The position numbers were made by a program, and so were the translations under genes. From contig DATCKG010000097.1 in the NCBI GenBank assembly GCA_036562385.1, positions 1 to 20,372 of the forward strand: a stretch of 20,372 nucleotides of DNA, given 5' to 3'. Positions 1-7,964 of the stretch are shown here, piece by piece. The notes under the pieces are model-generated. The model was not told the DNA's origin. It was given only the letters and a program-made list of their open reading frames with translations, and searched no databases. Source of the stretch: DATCKG01 sp036562385. Its GTDB lineage: Bacteria; Bacillota; Sulfobacillia; Symbiobacteriales; Symbiobacteriaceae. Each line of letters starts with the position of its first letter. Position 1 is the stretch's first letter.

Positions 1-394
1 CGTCATAGGTGCGGAAGTCGGTCAGCAGGGCCAGCCGGGCCTCTCGGATGTCCCGGGGGGTGCCTTGAAAGTAGACGCCCGAGGGACTGCCGGGTTGGGT
101 GACCGGGGCGCCGGCCGGGTCGCCCGAGGTGATGGGCGGCAACATCGACGCGGTCTTCCGTTCCGTATCTGGAATCTGCCAGAACTCGTCCGGGGCAGGC
201 TGCCCGACCGGCGGCGACGCGGGATCGACGTTACCGGCGCCGGATCCTGGCAGGGTGGAAGGGACGGCAGCCGTATGGGTGGCGATGACGATGCCGGTGA
301 CAAACCCCAGCAGCAGGGCGGCGGGGGCGGTAGCCAGCAGCGCGGTGACCGGCCATCCCCGTGCCGGATAGGTCGGGTATGGTCTGGCAGGCAC
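1..394 (-). CDS. Membrane-anchored hypothetical protein (partial, C-terminus outside window)
   Basis: A GTG start at 394 is preceded by AGGAGGGA with about 8 nt spacing, and the frame stays open for 131 codons to the window edge. Residues about 15-38 form one strongly hydrophobic segment (WPVTALLATAPAALLLGFVT and on) after a short Arg/Pro N-terminus, so it is a signal anchor or uncleaved signal peptide. The following stretch (about 40-110) is rich in Pro, Gly, Ser and Thr, as in an extracytoplasmic linker, and a more ordered segment begins at GVYFQGTPRDIREARLAL. No family is recognised. It is divergent from the O-antigen-polymerase-like gene, with only 60 bp between the starts, which suggests but does not prove a shared role in surface polymer biology. 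The N-terminus and reading frame are well supported; the function is unknown. Confidence 0.7.
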   Translation of the reverse strand, partial: MPARPYPTYPARGWPVTALLATAPAALLLGFVTGIVIATHTAAVPSTLPGSGAGNVDPASPPVGQPAPDEFWQIPDTERKTASMLPPITSGDPAGAPVTQPGSPSGVYFQGTPRDIREARLALLTDFRTYD

Positions 395-454
395 GGAGTC
401 TCCCTCCTGTGGCAGCAGGCTGATGCTCACTGGCTGGCGAACAGGAAAAGTGCT

Positions 455-2341
455 ATGGACGGACAGGTACGGCTGCAACGCGGGATGGAAGTGCTTCTCA
501 TACTCTGTACGGCCGCGGCTGCGCTGTGGGATGGGCTGTACTCGCCGGAGCAGCAGCTGGTGGCTGTGGCGGTGCTCGCCACGGCGGTGGTGGCAATGGG
601 GACGGACGCGCGGATGACCGGCTGGGAATGGGCCGGTGCGCTGCTGGTGCTGCTTGGCTCGGTGCTCTCGCTGTCCAAACCGGCAGGCTGGGGTACGGCC
701 GCGCACGGGCCGGTCCTGGCCGCCGGCTGGCTACTGGCGCTTCTGCTGGCCCGCCGCATGGCGGGCCGGATTGAGGCCGCCCTGGGACAGGCCCTGGCCG
801 TCACCGGCGCCGTGATGCTTTTCGCCGGGCTGGCGGCGATCTCCTATCTGCCGCTCCACCATTCGGGCAGGCTGGCCTCCTTTCTGGGCTATCCCAACGC
901 AGTGGGCATCCTGGGACTGATGGGGCTGGCCGGTGCCCTGCCCGGGGGGCAACAGGGGCGGTGGTGGAGCGCACCGCTCCTGTACGGGAATGCCCTGGCG
1001 GTTTTTCTGTCCGGCTCCCGGGGCGTCTGGGGGGCCGCGGTGCTGCTGGCCGGCTTTCTGGCCTGGGCGGCACCGGCGCTGCTCAGGCGCGCGGCGGTCC
1101 CTGCCGCCTGGGCTTTGGCCGCGGCCCTCTGGGTGGGACCGGCGGTGGCGGAAGGGCGGCAAGGCGCGGCGCTGGCAGCAGCCCTGGCCGGCCTGGTCGT
1201 GGCAGTGGCGTGGGACCGGCTGGGGGAAGGGCTTCGAAGGTGGCGGGCCTGGATGCTCCTGCCCGCGGCCCTCTGGCTTACGGCTGCGGCATTGGCTCCG
1301 GGATGGGGCTGGCTCCTGAGCCGGGCCGGCGCCCTGCCCTTGACCGAAGGCTCCTCCGTGGAGCGTTGGATTCTGCTGCGGGACGGCCTGAGCCTGGCCC
1401 GCACACTGCCGCTGGGGGCCGGGTTGAGGGCATGGGCGGCCCTGCACCTGCAGCGCGCAAGCTATGGGTACTACGCGGCCCATGTGCACAGCGCACCCCT
1501 GGAACTGGCCATCGATTTCGGCTGGGCGGGGGCGGCGGGGTTTCTGCTGCTGCTGGGGCGCTTTTTGTTGGGGCTGCGAAAGGCGCGGGATTGGGACCCG
1601 GAGCGAACGGCCCTGCTGGGCGGCTTGGGCGCCCTGGGCGTACATGCCCTGCTGGACTGGGATCTGACCTACGGATTCTTCATGCTGCTGATCTGGGCCG
1701 GTTTCGGCCTCATGGAAGGCTCCCGGCCGAGGGGCCCGATTTGGCCCGCACAGGCCCTGGCCACGGGGGCCCTGCTGGGGGCGCTGCTGCTGGGCGCCGG
1801 CGACGTGCTGACGGAGTGGGCGGATCGCAGTCTGGCGGCGGGGGACGTCCGGAGCGCGTGGCAGCATGCATCGGCAGCGGTGGCCATCAACCCGTGGAAC
1901 GACCGGAGCCATGGGGCTGCAGGGCAGGCCCTGGCGGCGCTGGGCCGCTCGGACGAGGCGGTGCTGGCCCTGCAGCAGGCCCGCCGGCTCGCGCCTTACG
2001 AGCCCTGGTACGCGCAGCTCGAAGCCCGGGAATTGCGGGCCGCGGGGAGGGTACGGGAGGCGGCCCGGGCCTACCGGGATCTGGTGGCCCTCTGGCCCTG
2101 GCATGTTCCGGCGTATGAAACCGCCCTGCAGGTCCACGTGACCATGCTCCTGGAGGCGGAGTGGCGGGGCGACGCGGGTCTGGTGGACGCGATCATGCAG
2201 AGCGGCCGGGCGATCCTGGCCCAGTTGGACCGGCAGAAGGCGTCGGAACCTCCGAACATGCCCCGGGCACCCATGGCTGTGGACACTCCCGTGATCCAGC
2301 AGGCCCGGGCAGTTTTCGGCGAGGGCACGCATGACTCCTGA
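455..2341 (+). CDS. O-antigen ligase/polymerase-like (Wzy_C) membrane protein with C-terminal TPR repeats
   Basis: This 628-residue protein is chosen to start at ATG 455 (AGGAAAAG upstream); the open frame reaches back to 65 but runs antisense through the divergent gene. Residues 1-445 hold about ten or more hydrophobic helices. The motif SGSRG (186-190) and the later HVHSAPLELAIDFGWAG (343-359), before another membrane helix pair, match the Wzy_C/O-antigen ligase pattern: an Arg in an SGSRG loop and a conserved His loop facing outside. After the last helix (about 434-449), residues 455-560 form about three TPR repeats (ALGRSDEAVLALQQARRLAP and neighbours). Known family members join lipid-linked glycans or transfer them to an acceptor in the membrane. 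The substrate here cannot be told. The architecture also fits protein glycosylation ligases. Confidence 0.82.
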   Translation: MDGQVRLQRGMEVLLILCTAAAALWDGLYSPEQQLVAVAVLATAVVAMGTDARMTGWEWAGALLVLLGSVLSLSKPAGWGTAAHGPVLAAGWLLALLLARRMAGRIEAALGQALAVTGAVMLFAGLAAISYLPLHHSGRLASFLGYPNAVGILGLMGLAGALPGGQQGRWWSAPLLYGNALAVFLSGSRGVWGAAVLLAGFLAWAAPALLRRAAVPAAWALAAALWVGPAVAEGRQGAALAAALAGLVVAVAWDRLGEGLRRWRAWMLLPAALWLTAAALAPGWGWLLSRAGALPLTEGSSVERWILLRDGLSLARTLPLGAGLRAWAALHLQRASYGYYAAHVHSAPLELAIDFGWAGAAGFLLLLGRFLLGLRKARDWDPERTALLGGLGALGVHALLDWDLTYGFFMLLIWAGFGLMEGSRPRGPIWPAQALATGALLGALLLGAGDVLTEWADRSLAAGDVRSAWQHASAAVAINPWNDRSHGAAGQALAALGRSDEAVLALQQARRLAPYEPWYAQLEARELRAAGRVREAARAYRDLVALWPWHVPAYETALQVHVTMLLEAEWRGDAGLVDAIMQSGRAILAQLDRQKASEPPNMPRAPMAVDTPVIQQARAVFGEGTHDS

Positions 2342-2395
2342 TGGGCGTCCGGGTCTCTGATGGACAGGGGTGACCAGAGGAGCCTGTGAAATTTG

Positions 2396-2404
2396 TGATA
2401 TACT
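2396..2404 (+). promoter_or_regulatory. Extended -10 promoter for the aldo/keto reductase
   Basis: TGATATACT reads as TGn followed by TATACT (2399-2404), an extended -10 element in an AT-rich patch just after the polymerase gene. No convincing -35 lies 17 bp upstream (AGAGGA), which is acceptable for extended -10 promoters. Transcription would begin near 2411, at the foot of the leader hairpin. Confidence 0.5.
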
Positions 2405-2410
2405 GGAACG

Positions 2411-2437
2411 TGGCTGGGGTACAGCCTGCCCCAGCCA
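2411..2437 (+). other. 5' leader hairpin of aldo/keto reductase mRNA
   Basis: TGGCTGGGG (2411-2419) and CCCCAGCCA (2429-2437) form a perfect 9-bp stem with a 9-nt loop. No T-run follows, so it is not a terminator. It lies at the predicted transcript 5' end and 39 nt before the start codon. It could stabilise the mRNA or be a regulatory site; nothing in the sequence decides. Confidence 0.45.
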
Positions 2438-2475
2438 AACGGTGCATCACCCAACGAAAGCGAGGGAGCAGTGGC

Positions 2476-3432
2476 ATGGAATATCGTCGCCTCGGTAAGA
2501 GCGGACTGAAGCTCAGCGCGATCAGCCTGGGCAGCTGGCTTACCTACGGCACACGGGTGGAGATCGAGCAGGCCAAGGCCTGCGTCCGGAAGGCCTATGA
2601 CCTGGGCATCAACCACTTCGACTGTGCCGTGGTCTATGGCAACGAGCCCCATGAGGCGGAGCGAATGCTGGGCCAGGTGCTCAGGGAGTTCCCCCGCCAC
2701 ACCTATACCGTGACCTCCAAGGTCTTCTGGAAGGTTGGTCCCTCGACCTATGACCAGGGCCTCTCCCGCAAGCACATCATCGAGCGGGTGGACATGAGCC
2801 TGAAGGCCATGGGTCTGGATTATATTGACATTTATTATTGCCACAGGTACGATCCGGAAACCGACCTGGAGGAGACCCTCCGGGCGCTGGACGACCTGGT
2901 GGCGCAGGGGAAGATTCTCTACTACGGCGTCTCGGAGTGGAGCGCGGCCCAGATCGAGCGGGCTGTCTCGATCGTGGACAAGCGGAACCTGCGGCCGATT
3001 GTGGTCAACCAGCCGGTTTACAACATGCTGAACCGGTATATTGAGAAGGAAGTCATGCCGATCTGCGCCCGGGAGGGGATCGGTCTGGCCGTCTTCTCGC
3101 CTCTGGCCCAGGGCGTGCTGACGGGCAAGTACAAGCCCGGTATGGCGCCGCCTGCCGGCACCCGGGGGGCCGACGAGAAGACGGGTAAGTTCATGAAGGG
3201 CATGATCAGCGACAATGCCCTGCTCGAGAAGGTGCAGCGCCTGAAGCCCATCGCCGAGCGGAACGGCCTCACCATGGCGCAGCTGGCCCTGGCGTGGGTG
3301 CTGCGGCGCCCGGAGGTGACCACCGCCCTGATCGGCGCCACCCGTCCCGAGCAGGTGGAGGAAAACGTCAAGGCCGTTGGCGTGCAGCTCTCGCCGGAGG
3401 ACCTGAAGGAGATCGACGAGATTTTGGCCTAG
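2476..3432 (+). CDS. Aldo/keto reductase (Kv-beta-like subgroup)
   Basis: This is a 318-residue NADPH-dependent (alpha/beta)8-barrel oxidoreductase. ATG 2476 follows GAGGGAG with 7 nt spacing and begins MEYRRLGKSGLKLSAISLGS, the typical AKR N-terminus. The catalytic tetrad is present as D49, Y54 (FDCAVVYGN), K82 (TSKVFW) and H123 (YYCHRYD). The C-terminal cofactor segment ALIGATRPEQVEENV is also present. The GSW..YG start and loop pattern resembles potassium-channel beta subunit/YghZ-like AKRs, which reduce aldehydes. The gene is monocistronic, with its own promoter region upstream and a terminator downstream. The physiological substrate is not readable. A second AKR sits at 17078. Confidence 0.92.
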   Translation: MEYRRLGKSGLKLSAISLGSWLTYGTRVEIEQAKACVRKAYDLGINHFDCAVVYGNEPHEAERMLGQVLREFPRHTYTVTSKVFWKVGPSTYDQGLSRKHIIERVDMSLKAMGLDYIDIYYCHRYDPETDLEETLRALDDLVAQGKILYYGVSEWSAAQIERAVSIVDKRNLRPIVVNQPVYNMLNRYIEKEVMPICAREGIGLAVFSPLAQGVLTGKYKPGMAPPAGTRGADEKTGKFMKGMISDNALLEKVQRLKPIAERNGLTMAQLALAWVLRRPEVTTALIGATRPEQVEENVKAVGVQLSPEDLKEIDEILA

Positions 3433-3453
3433 GAGAACCCGGCTGTCCCACAA

Positions 3454-3484
3454 AAGCCCCGGGGGCAGGATGCCCCCGGGGCTT
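3454..3484. terminator. Bidirectional intrinsic terminator between convergent genes
   Basis: AAGCCCCGGGGGCA (3454-3467) and TGCCCCCGGGGCTT (3471-3484) pair perfectly over 14 bp around a GGA loop. Read on the minus strand the stem ends in CTTTTG, giving a short T-tract; on the plus strand the tail is T-poor. It lies between the stop codons of the plus-strand aldo/keto reductase (3432) and the minus-strand aldolase (3519), so it probably serves both. Confidence 0.85.
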
Positions 3485-3518
3485 GCTTGTCGGTTCTCAC
3501 TGCCTGCCGGCGGGAGTT

Positions 3519-4373
3519 TCACCCTTTGCCGGCGGAACCGCAGAGGTCGATCTTGCGGCGTACCACGTCTTTCATCAGCTGCAGAGGCTTCTCGTAGATG
3601 TACACGGGCCAGGGCGCACGGCGCTTGTTGGTGGCCAGGAACTCCTGCAGTCCGTTCACCAGAGCCACGCACAGCTCGGAGAAGATGTTGAGCTTGGCAA
3701 TGCCGTTGTGAATGGCCTCCCGCACCTGATCATCCGGCGTGTCGGAGCCGCCGTGCAGCACCAGCGGTACCTTGGAAACGGCGTTGATGGCCTGCAGGCG
3801 CGGGATGTCGAGCTTGGGCTTGGAGACGTAGATGCCGTGGGCCGTGCCGATGGCCACCGCCAGGGCATCCACCTCCGTTTCCGCCACAAACCGCTCCACA
3901 TCCGCCGGATTGGTCAACTGGCTCTCGTCCTCGCCTTCGCCCGCTTCCGCCGTCGCCTTTCCGACGTGACCCAGCTCAGCTTCCACGGAGATGCCCCTGG
4001 GCTTGGCGTAGGCGACCACCTTCTTGGTCAGCGCCACGTTCTCCTCATAGGGGAGGGCGGAGCCGTCAATCATTACCGAGGTGAAGCCGGCATCGATGGC
4101 ACGCTGGCACAGCTCGAAGGTGGGGCTGTGGTCCAGATGCAGCGCCACGGGAACGGAAACCTGTTCGGCGGCCGTACGGGCCAGGCTGACCAGGTAAGGC
4201 ATGGCCGCCTCCGCGTCCGGTGGTACCACCATGAGGATCACAGGGGATTTCATCTCCTCGGCGACCTCGACCACCGCCCGGACGAATTCCAGGTTGCTCA
4301 CGTCGAAAGCCGGTACTGCGTACTTCTCCGCCCGTGCTTTTTCCAACATTTCCTTGATCGGTACAAGCGCCAT
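3519..4373 (-). CDS. Class II ketose-bisphosphate aldolase (GatY/KbaY/FbaA family)
   Basis: This is a 284-residue zinc-dependent aldolase; the length equals that of typical GatY/KbaY proteins. ATG 4373 is preceded by AGGAGG with 8 nt spacing. The signature LHLDHS holds the catalytic D81 and zinc ligand H82. Further His ligands are in AIGTAHG (H179) and VLHGGSD (H207), and DGS (103-105) and KLNIFSEL (227-234) bind the phosphate and substrate. The NIFSEL segment is nearer to the tagatose-type (NVATEL) than to the fructose-type (NIDTD) sequence. It would cleave a ketose (bis)phosphate to dihydroxyacetone phosphate plus an aldehyde. It is last in the kinase-dehydrogenase-SDR-aldolase operon, 37 bp after the SDR, so it most likely acts in a catabolic route rather than central glycolysis. 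The exact substrate is inferred only. Confidence 0.9.
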   Translation of the reverse strand: MALVPIKEMLEKARAEKYAVPAFDVSNLEFVRAVVEVAEEMKSPVILMVVPPDAEAAMPYLVSLARTAAEQVSVPVALHLDHSPTFELCQRAIDAGFTSVMIDGSALPYEENVALTKKVVAYAKPRGISVEAELGHVGKATAEAGEGEDESQLTNPADVERFVAETEVDALAVAIGTAHGIYVSKPKLDIPRLQAINAVSKVPLVLHGGSDTPDDQVREAIHNGIAKLNIFSELCVALVNGLQEFLATNKRRAPWPVYIYEKPLQLMKDVVRRKIDLCGSAGKG

Positions 4374-4410
4374 GTGTCCTGCCTCCTCGTTGTTGTTGCA
4401 ACCTGGGGAC

Positions 4411-5166
4411 CTATCGCATAAGCATGCCACCCGAAATGTCGACCGTTGCTCCGACCATGTAGGTGTTGCGTTCCGAGACCAGGAAGAGCACCAGATCGGC
4501 GATCTCTTCCGGCGAAGCAATCCGGCCGAGGGGGATGCGGGACAGATAGTAGCTCGGATCGTGCAGCACCGGAGCCGTCATGTCGGTATACACCATTCCG
4601 GGGGCCACGGCGTTGACCTGGATGCCATACTTGGCCACTTCCCGGGCGAGGGAGACGGTGAAGGCCACCACTCCCGCCTTGGCAGCGGCGTAGTGGGCAT
4701 GGCCGGTGGTGGAGCCCCGGAAGGCGGCCTGGGAGGTAAAGTTGACGATCTTCCCCGGGGCTTTCCGTTCCAGCAGATGGCGTACCACCCACTGGTTGGT
4801 CAGAAAGACCCCGGTGAGGTTGACGTCCAGCGTGCGCCGCCAGTCTTCCTCTTTGATGTCCACCACCCTGGCGGTGGGCCAGATGCCGGCGGCGTGCACC
4901 AGGATGTCCACCGGGCCCAGTTTTTCCACCACCGTGCGGAACATGGCGTCCACCTGGGCCGAGTTCGACACATCGGCCTGTACGGCCACGGCGGTGCCGC
5001 CTTCCCGTTCGATGGTGCGAACCGCCTCCTCCGCCGCCTGCGCAGCCTGCACATAGTTGATGGCCACCCGGGCCCCTTCCCGGCCCAGGGCCAGGGCCAC
5101 TGCACGTCCGATTCCCCGGGAACCGCCGACGACGACAGCTACCTTATCCTTCAGCCCCAAATCCAT
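4411..5166 (-). CDS. Short-chain dehydrogenase/reductase (SDR), FabG-like
   Basis: This is a 251-residue classical SDR. The cofactor loop is GGSRGIG (14-20, with V rather than T before it), the HAAG strand is at 91-94 (in place of NNAG), and the catalytic residues are N116, S145, Y159 and K163 (YxxxK). NAVAPG (185-190) and the C-terminal GATVDISGGM complete the fold. It oxidises or reduces a hydroxyl/keto group with NAD(P). The ATG at 5166 has AAGGA about 10 nt upstream. It lies 43 bp after the zinc dehydrogenase and 37 bp before the aldolase on the same strand, so it is co-transcribed and probably oxidises a polyol or sugar carbon in the same pathway. FabG function in fatty acid synthesis is unlikely in this context. 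Confidence 0.92.
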   Translation of the reverse strand: MDLGLKDKVAVVVGGSRGIGRAVALALGREGARVAINYVQAAQAAEEAVRTIEREGGTAVAVQADVSNSAQVDAMFRTVVEKLGPVDILVHAAGIWPTARVVDIKEEDWRRTLDVNLTGVFLTNQWVVRHLLERKAPGKIVNFTSQAAFRGSTTGHAHYAAAKAGVVAFTVSLAREVAKYGIQVNAVAPGMVYTDMTAPVLHDPSYYLSRIPLGRIASPEEIADLVLFLVSERNTYMVGATVDISGGMLMR

Positions 5167-5209
5167 GTCTATCCATTCCTTCCCTGCTTCACATGCTGCT
5201 CAGGCGCAG

Positions 5210-6271
5210 TCACTCCTCCGGGCTGAGCAGAACCTTGAGAGCCGACCCGCTGCGGGCCAGTTCAAACCCCTCCTGGTACCGGGAAAGGGGCAGCACCTTG
5301 GTGATCAGGGGCTTGGCGTTCACGCGACCGGCCGCCATGAGATCGAGGATGGCCCGCATGTGGAGGAAGGTGGAATCGGAGGTGCCGTGGACAAACAGCT
5401 CGCGGTAATGGATGACGTTGGCGTCCACGGTAATCTCCGAGCGCCCCTTGGGCAGACCGCCAAAGAGGTTGACCCGGCCCCGCCGCGCCGCGATGTTGAT
5501 GGCCTGAACCTGGGCCTGTCCGGAGGGCGCTGCCACGATCACCACGTCGGCCCCCCGGCCGCCGGTGACCCGCATCACGACCTCTTTCAGATCCTCCTGG
5601 CCGGAATCCACATAGGTGTCCGCGGCACCGATCTCCCTGGCCTTGGCCAGACGTTCCGGCATCAGTTCGGCCAGGATGATGCGGGTGGCCCCCCTGGCCC
5701 GGGCGAGCATCGCGTGCATGTTGCCCACCGGCCCGGCACCGATGATCACCACTGTATCGCCCAACCCCACCTGAGAAAGTTCCTGCCCGTTGAGGGCGCA
5801 GGAGAAGGGCTCCGTCAGGGCTGCCTCGTAGAAGTCGATGCCTTCCGGAATGGGCAGGACCCCGCCCTGACGTACCAGCGGTTCCGGTGCCACCACGTAC
5901 TCGGCAAAGCCACCGTCGTACTGATACGAGATGGCCTCCTTGGCCTCGCACTGGTTGTGGTGGCCGCTTAAACAGTACGGGCAGCGGCCGCAGGGGATGA
6001 CCACTGCGAGAACCACCCGCTGGCCCACCTCATATCCCTCAACGCCCGGCCCCACCTCTTCGATGACCCCGGCGATCTCGTGCCCGAGGGTACGGGGCAG
6101 CGTGAAGCCGTGGGAGGACCCGCCGGCGGCGACGTTGCGCACGTCGCTCCCGCAGATGGCACAGGCCTTGACCTTCACCAGGAGCCCGCCGGGCGGGGCG
6201 GAAGGCTTTGGCACCTCCTCGTAGCGCAGGTCGTTGGCGCCGTACAGTCGGACCGCCTTCATGGTAGTCAC
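5210..6271 (-). CDS. Zinc-dependent medium-chain alcohol/polyol dehydrogenase
   Basis: This is a 353-residue MDR-family enzyme of the sorbitol/threonine dehydrogenase type. Catalytic zinc ligands are C40 (CAICGSD), H64-E65 (LGHEIAG) and probably E154 (TEPFSC). The structural zinc lobe has C94, C97, C100 and C108. The Rossmann loop is GAGPVG (178-183), and an acidic residue (E202) ends the next strand, favouring NAD over NADP. The start is GTG 6271, because AAGGAG at 6282-6287 is correctly spaced for it and too far from the in-frame ATG at 6262. It lies 19 bp after the kinase. It probably oxidises a sugar alcohol to a ketose that the kinase then phosphorylates; the order of steps is inferred. 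Confidence 0.93.
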   Translation of the reverse strand: MTTMKAVRLYGANDLRYEEVPKPSAPPGGLLVKVKACAICGSDVRNVAAGGSSHGFTLPRTLGHEIAGVIEEVGPGVEGYEVGQRVVLAVVIPCGRCPYCLSGHHNQCEAKEAISYQYDGGFAEYVVAPEPLVRQGGVLPIPEGIDFYEAALTEPFSCALNGQELSQVGLGDTVVIIGAGPVGNMHAMLARARGATRIILAELMPERLAKAREIGAADTYVDSGQEDLKEVVMRVTGGRGADVVIVAAPSGQAQVQAINIAARRGRVNLFGGLPKGRSEITVDANVIHYRELFVHGTSDSTFLHMRAILDLMAAGRVNAKPLITKVLPLSRYQEGFELARSGSALKVLLSPEE

Positions 6272-6290
6272 TACGGGTCAACTCCTTACC

Positions 6291-7826
6291 TTATTTCTCG
6301 TCCATCCGGGCGATAAAGTGCATCTCCTCGGCCGTCTTCTCGTAGAGCCGGCGATAGACACCGTACAGCTTGCGGTAGATGGCAGTGGCCTCCGGGTTGG
6401 GCTCGTTGTGTTCGGACAAGACGATCCACTTCTTGATTTCGGTGAAGTCCTTGTAGATGCCCACACCGATTCCGGCCAGGAATGCGTCGGTGATCGGTGC
6501 GCCGGCCGGCTTGGCCATGTAGTCCTGAGGAACGTTCATGATGTCGGTCACGATCTGGCGGAACAGCGGGCTGGAGGCACCGCCATCCACCGCGACCACG
6601 CGCTGCGGCATGATGCCCAGTTCCCGGGCCACCTCGGCGTGGTGCTCCAGACCGTAGCCGATGCCTTCCATGATCGCCCGATAGAGATGTGCCCGCGTAT
6701 GATACAGGCTGAGGCCGAAGAAGACGCCCCGGGCATGCGGATCCCAGATGGGAGTGCGCTCGCCCATGAAGTAGGGGAGCAGAACCAGGCCGTCGGAACC
6801 CGGTGGAATCCGCTGCGCTTCCAGGTCCAGGATCTTGTAGGCAGACACGCCCAGTTTGGCTTCCGTCTCCTTTTCCACATGGCCAAACTCGTCACGGAAC
6901 CAGCGGATGATCGCCCCCGTGGTTCCCAGACCGGCCAGCGCCACGTAGGCCCCGGGATAGATGTGCGGGAAGTTGATGAACCGCGGGTCAAACTTGGGTT
7001 CGCCCAGGGAGATCTGCCAGCAGTGGGTGGTGCCGTACATGCAGGCGGACGTACCGGGCTCAATCATGCCCACGCTGAAGGCCGAGGCAGACGCATCCAC
7101 GCCGCCGCCGGCGACCACCGGGGTGCCCACGGCCAGGCCAGTTTCCCGGGCAGCCGCCTCGGTGACCGTGCCGACAACCTCGTGGGCCGGGCACGGCCTG
7201 GGCAGCTTGTCGATATCGATTCCGCAGGCCTCGCACATCTCCTCGGACCAGCGGAGGTTCTTGATGTCGAAAAGCGGCGCGGTCAGGCCGGCCACACCGT
7301 AGTCGACCACCGCTTCGCCGGTGAGCTTGAAGATGATGTAGGCATGGGAGTTGAGCATCTTCCAGGTCCGTTGGTAGTTCTCCCGCTCGTTGCGGGCGTA
7401 CCACATCATCTTGTAGCCGGCGAAGTAGGGATCAATGGCGTTGCCGGTGACCTCAAAAACCTTCTGCTCGCCCAGGTGCTCCCTGGTCCAGTCGCATTCG
7501 GCCGTGGCCCGCCGGTCCATGTAGATGATGCAGGGCCGTACCGCCCGTCCTTCCCTGTCTACCGGGGCATTATCCGGGGTAAGGCCGCTGACGCCGATGC
7601 CGGCAATCTCCTGCGGATTGATCCGGGAGTCAGCGAGCAGCTTGCGCACGATCTTCTTAAAGTCGCCCCAATAAATGGCCTCCGGGTCCTGTTCGGCCCA
7701 AGCCGGGCGCGGCACGTCGACGCCGTGTTCCACGGTTGCGGTGGCGACCACCGTGCCGTCGACGCGGAGGATCACGCCCTTGCTGCCGGAAGTGCCCACA
7801 TCAAAGCCGAGCAGATACTGACCCAT
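6291..7826 (-). CDS. FGGY-family carbohydrate kinase (xylulokinase-like)
   Basis: This 511-residue protein is of normal FGGY length. It has the N-terminal phosphate-1 loop FDVGTSGSKG (8-17), a substrate-binding GVSGLTPDNAPVD region (78-90), the catalytic base D244 in GGGVDAS, an ATP-binding GTTG segment (301-304), the family signature around PYFMGERTPIWDPHARG (351-367), and the second signature VAVDGGASSPLFRQI (411-425). It transfers ATP phosphate to a sugar or polyol. It resembles xylulokinases more than glycerol kinases by the GERTPIWDP motif, but pentulose, erythrulose and hexulose kinases cannot be told apart by eye. ATG 7826 has AAGGAGG 10 nt upstream. It is the first gene of the catabolic operon, downstream of the glpP-like gene and a hairpin leader. 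Confidence 0.93.
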   Translation of the reverse strand: MGQYLLGFDVGTSGSKGVILRVDGTVVATATVEHGVDVPRPAWAEQDPEAIYWGDFKKIVRKLLADSRINPQEIAGIGVSGLTPDNAPVDREGRAVRPCIIYMDRRATAECDWTREHLGEQKVFEVTGNAIDPYFAGYKMMWYARNERENYQRTWKMLNSHAYIIFKLTGEAVVDYGVAGLTAPLFDIKNLRWSEEMCEACGIDIDKLPRPCPAHEVVGTVTEAAARETGLAVGTPVVAGGGVDASASAFSVGMIEPGTSACMYGTTHCWQISLGEPKFDPRFINFPHIYPGAYVALAGLGTTGAIIRWFRDEFGHVEKETEAKLGVSAYKILDLEAQRIPPGSDGLVLLPYFMGERTPIWDPHARGVFFGLSLYHTRAHLYRAIMEGIGYGLEHHAEVARELGIMPQRVVAVDGGASSPLFRQIVTDIMNVPQDYMAKPAGAPITDAFLAGIGVGIYKDFTEIKKWIVLSEHNEPNPEATAIYRKLYGVYRRLYEKTAEEMHFIARMDEK

Positions 7827-7884
7827 CGTTCCTATGCCTCCTTTTCCTCATGTTTGCTTTTCGGCGACGACCAGATTGTGCTCG

Positions 7885-7964
7885 CTCTTGTGGTCCCGGA
7901 CCGGACATTCGCACGCTCAGTGAAACTGCCGGCATCCCCCCTTCAAAAAACACAAGAGGACCAC
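7885..7964 (-). repeat. Interleaved inverted repeats in the kinase operon leader
   Basis: On the minus strand, GTGGTCC (7964-7958) and CTCTTGTG (7958-7951) are each complementary to parts of one downstream segment, GGACCACAAGAG (7896-7885): GGACCAC pairs with the first and CACAAGAG with the second. The two pairings overlap and so exclude each other. A separate small palindrome, GGTCC-C-GGACC, lies at 7892-7902. The segment is untranslated leader between the terminator hairpin and the kinase start. Confidence 0.4.

Noticed and set aside
65..454. N-terminal extension of the O-antigen-polymerase-like ORF back to 65
   Set aside because: The extension is Gly/Arg-rich and overlaps the divergent minus-strand gene, which has its own strong ribosome binding site. 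The start at 455 gives a normal protein.
7811..7942. Short minus-strand frame of about 43 codons beginning at an ATG just after GGGGGG in the kinase leader
   Set aside because: The purine run touches the ATG, the composition is Arg-rich and unremarkable, and it runs into the kinase gene in another frame. There is no sign of a leader peptide with regulatory codons.
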